From Marinobacter maroccanus (GTDB taxonomy: Bacteria; Pseudomonadota; Gammaproteobacteria; Pseudomonadales; Oleiphilaceae): 64,000 bases of DNA. Location: positions 284,970-348,969 of the forward strand of contig NZ_PSSX01000003.1 of assembly GCF_002933275.1 (NCBI RefSeq), read 5' to 3'. A program made the translations under genes and the position numbers. Below, in pieces: positions 60,121-64,000 of the stretch (its first letter is position 1; every line of letters starts with the position of its first letter). The notes beneath the pieces were generated by a model. That model saw only the letters and a list, made by a program, of their open reading frames with translations, ran no database searches and was not told the origin of the DNA.

Positions 60121-60684
60121 ATGGGCATCATTAACAGCGAGATTAAACCGTTCAACGCTACTGCCTTCAAAAACGGCGAGTTCGTTGAGATCAGCGAAGC
60201 CGACGTAAAAGGCAAGTGGGCGGTATTCTTCTTCTACCCGGCCGACTTCACTTTCGTTTGCCCGACCGAGCTGGGCGACGTGGCCGACAAGTACGAAGAG
60301 CTGCAGAAGCTGGGCGTTGAAGTGTTTTCTGTGTCCACCGACACCCACTTCACCCACAAGGCATGGCACAGCAGCTCCGAGACCATCGGCAAGATCAACT
60401 ACTACATGGTAGGCGACCAGACCGGCACCATCACCAACAACTTCGGTGTGATGCGTGAAGGCCAGGGCCTGGCAGACCGCGCTACCTTCCTGATCGATCC
60501 GGATGGTGTTATCCAGGCGATGGAAATCACTGCTGAAGGCATCGGCCGTGATGCTGACGACCTGATGCGCAAAGTGAAAGCCGCTCAGTATGTTCGCAAG
60601 AACCCCGGCGAAGTTTGCCCGGCCAAGTGGAAGGAAGGTGAAGAAACCCTGACTCCGTCACTGGACCTGGTGGGCAAGATCTAA
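60121..60684 (+). CDS. ahpC: Alkyl hydroperoxide reductase subunit C (2-Cys peroxiredoxin)
   Basis: Reduces hydrogen peroxide and organic peroxides. The 187-aa protein has the peroxidatic Cys47 in [11 protein letters not shown] and the resolving Cys166 in GEVCPAKW, and ends GKI. The start at 60121 is fixed by AAGGAG upstream. Its reductase ahpF lies about 1.5 kb to the right beyond two leftward genes, not adjacent as in E. coli. Confidence 0.97.
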   Translation: MGIINSEIKPFNATAFKNGEFVEISEADVKGKWAVFFFYPADFTFVCPTELGDVADKYEELQKLGVEVFSVSTDTHFTHKAWHSSSETIGKINYYMVGDQTGTITNNFGVMREGQGLADRATFLIDPDGVIQAMEITAEGIGRDADDLMRKVKAAQYVRKNPGEVCPAKWKEGEETLTPSLDLVGKI

Positions 60685-60711
60685 GCTCTCGTTACGGGAA
60701 GCTTATGAACG

Positions 60712-60740
60712 AAAAACCCCGGACTTTCCGGGGTTTTTTT
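60712..60740. terminator. Bidirectional terminator between ahpC and the Prx5 gene
   Basis: A stem pairing AAAACCCCGG with CCGGGGTTTT around a 5-base loop, followed by a run of T on the plus strand and preceded by A on its left. It can serve both the rightward ahpC and the leftward peroxiredoxin transcript. Confidence 0.88.
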
Positions 60741-60762
60741 GTGTCTGGAGATAAGCTATCGC

Positions 60763-61239
60763 TCAGAGCGACTCGAGTATGGTTTCGGCGCTGGTGAGGT
60801 CCAGGCCCTGAGGGTCCACGTGCAGAAGCTCCACCTTGCCGTCGTTGACGATCATGGCATAACGCTGGCTGCGAATGCCCATGCCATTGGCGGTGCGGTC
60901 CTGGGTCAGGTCCAGAGCCCCGGCGAACTCTGCCAGGCCATCGGCGAGCATGACGATCTCTTCAGCATTGTGGGCCTTGCCCCAGGCGTCCATTACGAAG
61001 GCATCGTTGACCGATGTGCAGACGATGCTGTCCACGCCTTTGGCGCGCAGCTTGTCGGCATTCACCACAAAGCCGGGCAAATGGGCGGCTGAACAGGTAG
61101 GGGTGAACGCACCCGGTACGGCGAACAGGACGGCTTTCTTGCCGGCAAAGAATTCGCTGGTACGAATTTTCTCCGGACCTTTCTCGCCCATCACCTGAAG
61201 CTCGACGTCTGGCAGGGTATCACCCGGCTGAATTGGCAT
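60763..61239 (-). CDS. Prx5-type peroxiredoxin
   Basis: A 158-aa thiol peroxidase of the Prx5/AHP1 group, with peroxidatic Cys49 in the signature VPGAFTPTCS. It probably uses glutathione or glutaredoxin as reductant, as relatives do. ATG 61239 (MPIQPGDTLPDV) is the normal start. The gene overlaps the DUF3581 gene by 20 bases, so the two are an operon. Confidence 0.93.
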   Translation of the reverse strand: MPIQPGDTLPDVELQVMGEKGPEKIRTSEFFAGKKAVLFAVPGAFTPTCSAAHLPGFVVNADKLRAKGVDSIVCTSVNDAFVMDAWGKAHNAEEIVMLADGLAEFAGALDLTQDRTANGMGIRSQRYAMIVNDGKVELLHVDPQGLDLTSAETILESL

Positions 61240-61975
61240 TTTTGTGGTCTCCACTGTTGTCCTTGTTGAAATAGTCGGCGCCACGGGCCTTGAGGCGATA
61301 GAACTCTTCAATCACACCCGCCATCGCCTCCGCACAATAGGGCCGCAGACCACTTAATACGAGCCGTTTGGTCACTTCGCCCACCGGTTTGTTGTCTGCG
61401 GTCAGGCGGTATTCCAGAAACACATTGCCCCGCTTGCCGGCCGCCTCGAGCGTGGCGTTGTGCAATTCCAGACCGGGGGAAGGCAGATCCAGGTTATCCA
61501 GGGCCAGGCTCATGCTCTCGTACATCACCATGGGCCGGTCGGGATTGAACATCACCCCGTTCGACTCCATTAATGGTTTCAGAGTATGGGGGAAGTTCTT
61601 GCCGGAGGCCGCAACATAGGCGCGGGTAATGTCCTCAATCAGCTGTGCATCCTGGGTCCTGGCGCCGCTGCGGGCCACTTCAATATAGACTTTGCCGGCA
61701 TCATCACAGACATCAATGGCGTTTTCGGTCTCAACAAACTTGAGAGGCACGCCCTCGCCGAGAAGGCTGCGAAACCGGAAGGTCATGTTTTCCGACAGCC
61801 CGAAGCGAGCCAGCACGATGGCGAAAAGCAGATCTCCGGGAACGCAGAAACGGCGGGCATCCGGGTCGTGGATGGGGTTGAAGTCTCCCGCGATCTCCTT
61901 GGCGAACTGGCTGGCCTGCAGAGCGGAGATGACGATGTGTCCGTCCTGGACGGAGTGGAAACGATCTAGAAACAT
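61220..61975 (-). CDS. DUF3581 family protein
   Basis: A 251-aa soluble protein matching the DUF3581 family, with an N-terminal block QASQFAKEIAGDFNPIHDPDARRF that resembles hot-dog-fold hydratases (the DFNPIHxD pattern is like the MaoC active-site region). The function is unknown. It overlaps the Prx5 gene and is divergent from ahpF. Confidence 0.85.
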   Translation of the reverse strand: MFLDRFHSVQDGHIVISALQASQFAKEIAGDFNPIHDPDARRFCVPGDLLFAIVLARFGLSENMTFRFRSLLGEGVPLKFVETENAIDVCDDAGKVYIEVARSGARTQDAQLIEDITRAYVAASGKNFPHTLKPLMESNGVMFNPDRPMVMYESMSLALDNLDLPSPGLELHNATLEAAGKRGNVFLEYRLTADNKPVGEVTKRLVLSGLRPYCAEAMAGVIEEFYRLKARGADYFNKDNSGDHKNANSAG

Positions 61976-62096
61976 GCGTTGCCTATTCTGGGTACCAGAG
62001 AATGATGTTGCGACCTTGTTACAACATGATACTGCGGCAGGCTGGATGTGGATATGCGCTATTGGTCAACCTTCCAGCATCGACCGTGAAAACAAC

Positions 62097-62111
62097 ATAG
62101 CAAAGACCTAT
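62097..62111. promoter_or_regulatory. OxyR-like half-site upstream of ahpF
   Basis: ATAG-N7-CTAT at 62097-62111, the spacing of one OxyR half-site, lies 124 bases before ahpF. A second half-site at the proper spacing is not clear. It sits in the 259-base divergent gap between DUF3581 and ahpF. Confidence 0.4.
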
Positions 62112-62234
62112 TAAACAGTTTGGGTCAATTAATTTGAGCATCGGATTGCCGGTCCGTATCTTTGCAGCAACTTCAATTGACCACCGTATTTGTTTCAAAT
62201 ACTTAGTTTTGAAATTTAAAGGAGAAGTCAGAAT

Positions 62235-63821
62235 ATGTTGGATGCCAATATCAAGGAACAGCTTAAAGCCTACATGGACAAGCTGCAGCAGCCGATCGAG
62301 CTGGTCGCAGCTTATGACGACAGCAAGAAGTCCCAGGAACTCCGGGAACTGCTGGAAGAACTGGAACCGATGTCGTCCAAGATCAGTCTGCGCACCGAAG
62401 AATCCAATGATGTGCGTCGTCCGTCTTTCGCCATCAACCGTGTAGGTACCGATATTGGCGTTCGCTTTGCGGGCATCCCAATGGGGCATGAGTTCACCTC
62501 CCTGGTGCTGGCGCTGTTGCAGGTGGGCGGTCATCCCTCCAAGGCATCCCAGGATGTGATCGAACAGATCCAGTCGCTGGAAGGCCGCTTCGAGTTCGAA
62601 ACCTATTTCTCGCTCTCCTGCCAGAACTGCCCGGATGTGGTCCAGGCTCTGAACCTGATGAGTGTGCTGAACCCGAACATCAAGAACACCTCCATCGACG
62701 GTGCGCTGTTCCAGGATGAAGTGGAACAGCGTGAAGTGATGGCGGTGCCCAGCGTGTACATGAACGGCGAGCCCTGGGGCCAGGGCCGTATGACCCTGGA
62801 AGAGATTGTCGCCAAACTGGACACCAGCTCCAGCGAGAAAGATGCCGAGAAGATCAACCAGAAAGACACCTTCGAAGTTCTGGTGATTGGCGGTGGCCCG
62901 GCCGGCGCCTCTGCTGCCATCTACGCGGCGCGGAAGGGGATCTCCACCGGTATCGCGGCCGAGCGTTTTGGTGGCCAGGTGGCGGATACCATGGGCATCG
63001 AGAACCTGATATCTGTGCCCTACACGGAAGGTCCGAAACTGGTTGCGGCCATGGAGCAGCACGTCAAGGAGTACGACGTGGATATCATGAACATGCAGCG
63101 GGCCGAGAAGCTGATTCCGGCGTCACGGCCGGGCATGCCCCACGAAGTACGGCTGGAAAACGGTGCGACGCTCAAGGCACGCAGCCTGGTTCTGTCCACC
63201 GGGGCGCGCTGGCGCCAGATGGGCGTGCCGGGAGAGGAGGAATACCGCAACAAGGGTGTGGCCTACTGCCCGCACTGCGACGGTCCTCTGTTCAAGGGCA
63301 AGCGTGTTGCCGTCATCGGCGGTGGTAACTCCGGTGTGGAAGCGGCCATCGACCTGGCCGGTATCGTGGGGCACGTAACCCTGATCGAGTTCGGTGCCGA
63401 GATGCGCGCCGACGAGGTATTGCAGAAGAAGCTTCGCAGCCTGAAGAATGTGGAGATCATCACCTCCGGCCAGACGACTGAGATCACTGGTGAAAATGGC
63501 AAGGTCAACGGCCTGCACTACACCGACCGCACATCCGGAGAGCAGCATCATATCTCCCTGGAAGGTGTGTTCGTGCAGATTGGCCTGGTGCCCAACACCG
63601 AATGGCTCAAGGGTGACATCGAACTGAGCCAGCACGGCGAGATTATCGTTAACGATCGCAACGAAACGTCCATCCCGGGTGTGTTTGCCGCGGGTGATGC
63701 GACAACCGTGCCTTTCAAGCAGATCGTGATCTCCATGGGTGAGGGTTCCAAGGCAGCGTTGAGTGCCTTTGACTTCCTTATCCGCAACTCTGTAGATGAG
63801 AGCGAAGACGAAGCGGCATAA
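62235..63821 (+). CDS. ahpF: Alkyl hydroperoxide reductase subunit F
   Basis: NADH-dependent flavoprotein that re-reduces AhpC. The 528-aa protein has the N-terminal double thioredoxin fold with CQNC (about 129-132), the FAD-binding [19 protein letters not shown] and the thioredoxin-reductase-like CPHC (345-348). The length and both CxxC positions match E. coli AhpF. AAAGGAGAA precedes the start. Confidence 0.97.
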   Translation: MLDANIKEQLKAYMDKLQQPIELVAAYDDSKKSQELRELLEELEPMSSKISLRTEESNDVRRPSFAINRVGTDIGVRFAGIPMGHEFTSLVLALLQVGGHPSKASQDVIEQIQSLEGRFEFETYFSLSCQNCPDVVQALNLMSVLNPNIKNTSIDGALFQDEVEQREVMAVPSVYMNGEPWGQGRMTLEEIVAKLDTSSSEKDAEKINQKDTFEVLVIGGGPAGASAAIYAARKGISTGIAAERFGGQVADTMGIENLISVPYTEGPKLVAAMEQHVKEYDVDIMNMQRAEKLIPASRPGMPHEVRLENGATLKARSLVLSTGARWRQMGVPGEEEYRNKGVAYCPHCDGPLFKGKRVAVIGGGNSGVEAAIDLAGIVGHVTLIEFGAEMRADEVLQKKLRSLKNVEIITSGQTTEITGENGKVNGLHYTDRTSGEQHHISLEGVFVQIGLVPNTEWLKGDIELSQHGEIIVNDRNETSIPGVFAAGDATTVPFKQIVISMGEGSKAALSAFDFLIRNSVDESEDEAA

Positions 63822-63849
63822 GCCAGAAAACAGCCGCCTGATGAGAGAG

Positions 63850-63877
63850 AAGCACCGGAGCGATCCGGTGCTTTTTT
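63850..63877 (+). terminator. Terminator of ahpF
   Basis: A 9-bp stem (AAGCACCGG 63850-63858 with CCGGTGCTT 63865-63873) around a 6-base loop, followed by a T-run. It lies 28 bases after the ahpF stop. Confidence 0.9.
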
Positions 63878-63911
63878 AGGTTCATCGCAGGTTAGCGTGA
63901 AAAAGTAGGAG

Positions 63912-63976
63912 ACGGCGGTAAAACCGGTTAGTTTTGAGTTCGCCAAAACAACAAAATTAACCAATCCACCGCCGTC
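63912..63976. repeat. Imperfect hairpin at the right edge; a gene may begin beyond it
   Basis: GACGGCGGT (63912-63920) pairs with ACCGCCGTC (63968-63976), and GTTTTG with CAAAAC inside. An ATG at 63980 opens a frame (MNANPLA) that runs off the window. The placement, a palindrome close to a start codon after a terminator, would suit the left end of an insertion sequence or a regulated gene, but the window ends too soon to tell. Confidence 0.35.
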
Positions 63977-64000
63977 CCTATGAATGCTAATCCTCTTGCC

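Overview
The window looks like the chromosomal origin region of a marine gammaproteobacterium, most likely Marinobacter or a close relative. This rests on the classic gammaproteobacterial origin order (dnaN-dnaA on one strand; rpmH-rnpA-yidD-yidC-mnmE and mnmG-rsmG-parA-parB-atpIBEFHAGDC-glmU-glmS on the other), marine salt-adaptation genes (ectoine hydroxylase, choline-to-betaine pathway, NhaB) and the style of the proteins. The genus is an inference from memory; no database search was possible.

Layout. 1-4.1 kb: an ABC1/UbiB-type kinase, dnaN and dnaA, all leftward; recF and gyrB, which often follow dnaN, are not here. 4.1-4.7 kb: the dnaA-rpmH origin with DnaA boxes. 4.7-8.7 kb: ribosomal protein L34, RNase P protein, membrane insertase and tRNA modification. 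8.7-19.5 kb: an accessory block separates mnmE from mnmG (ectoine hydroxylase, acyl-CoA dehydrogenase, a DUF3833 lipoprotein with an RND pump, an EAL phosphodiesterase, an LplT-like MFS carrier). 19.5-24.2 kb: an AT-rich gap with two perfect DnaA boxes, then mnmG, rsmG, parA and parB. 24.2-35 kb: the complete F1Fo ATP synthase operon, then glmU and glmS for UDP-GlcNAc synthesis.

35-46.3 kb: an AraC regulator and a TonB siderophore receptor, NhaB, a periplasmic solute-binding protein, a DUF3047 protein, and the class I ribonucleotide reductase operon nrdAB. nrdAB is preceded by a convincing cobalamin riboswitch. Paired REP-type palindromes lie both between the riboswitch and nrdA and between nrdA and nrdB.

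46.3-48.0 kb holds the most unusual part: a decayed integron. An internally deleted integron-integrase pseudogene faces left, and two attC-like sites of about 78 bp with nearly the same skeleton each close a toxin-antitoxin cassette. The first cassette is yefM-yoeB in reverse orientation; the second is a ribbon-helix-helix antitoxin with a ParE/RelE toxin.

48-64 kb: a molybdopterin oxidoreductase, a CLCA_X-like protein, a 7TMR-DISM GGDEF/EAL protein, the betIBA operon with a perfect 20-bp BetI-type operator and a large nested palindrome between betB and betA, a short BCCT-like transporter preceded by a translationally overlapping 14-codon leader ORF, and a peroxide-defence group (ahpC, a Prx5-type peroxiredoxin, a DUF3581 gene and ahpF). 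The sequences upstream of ahpC and ahpF share an ATAG-N7-CTAT motif that resembles an OxyR half-site. The last 100 bases hold a hairpin and the possible start of another gene.
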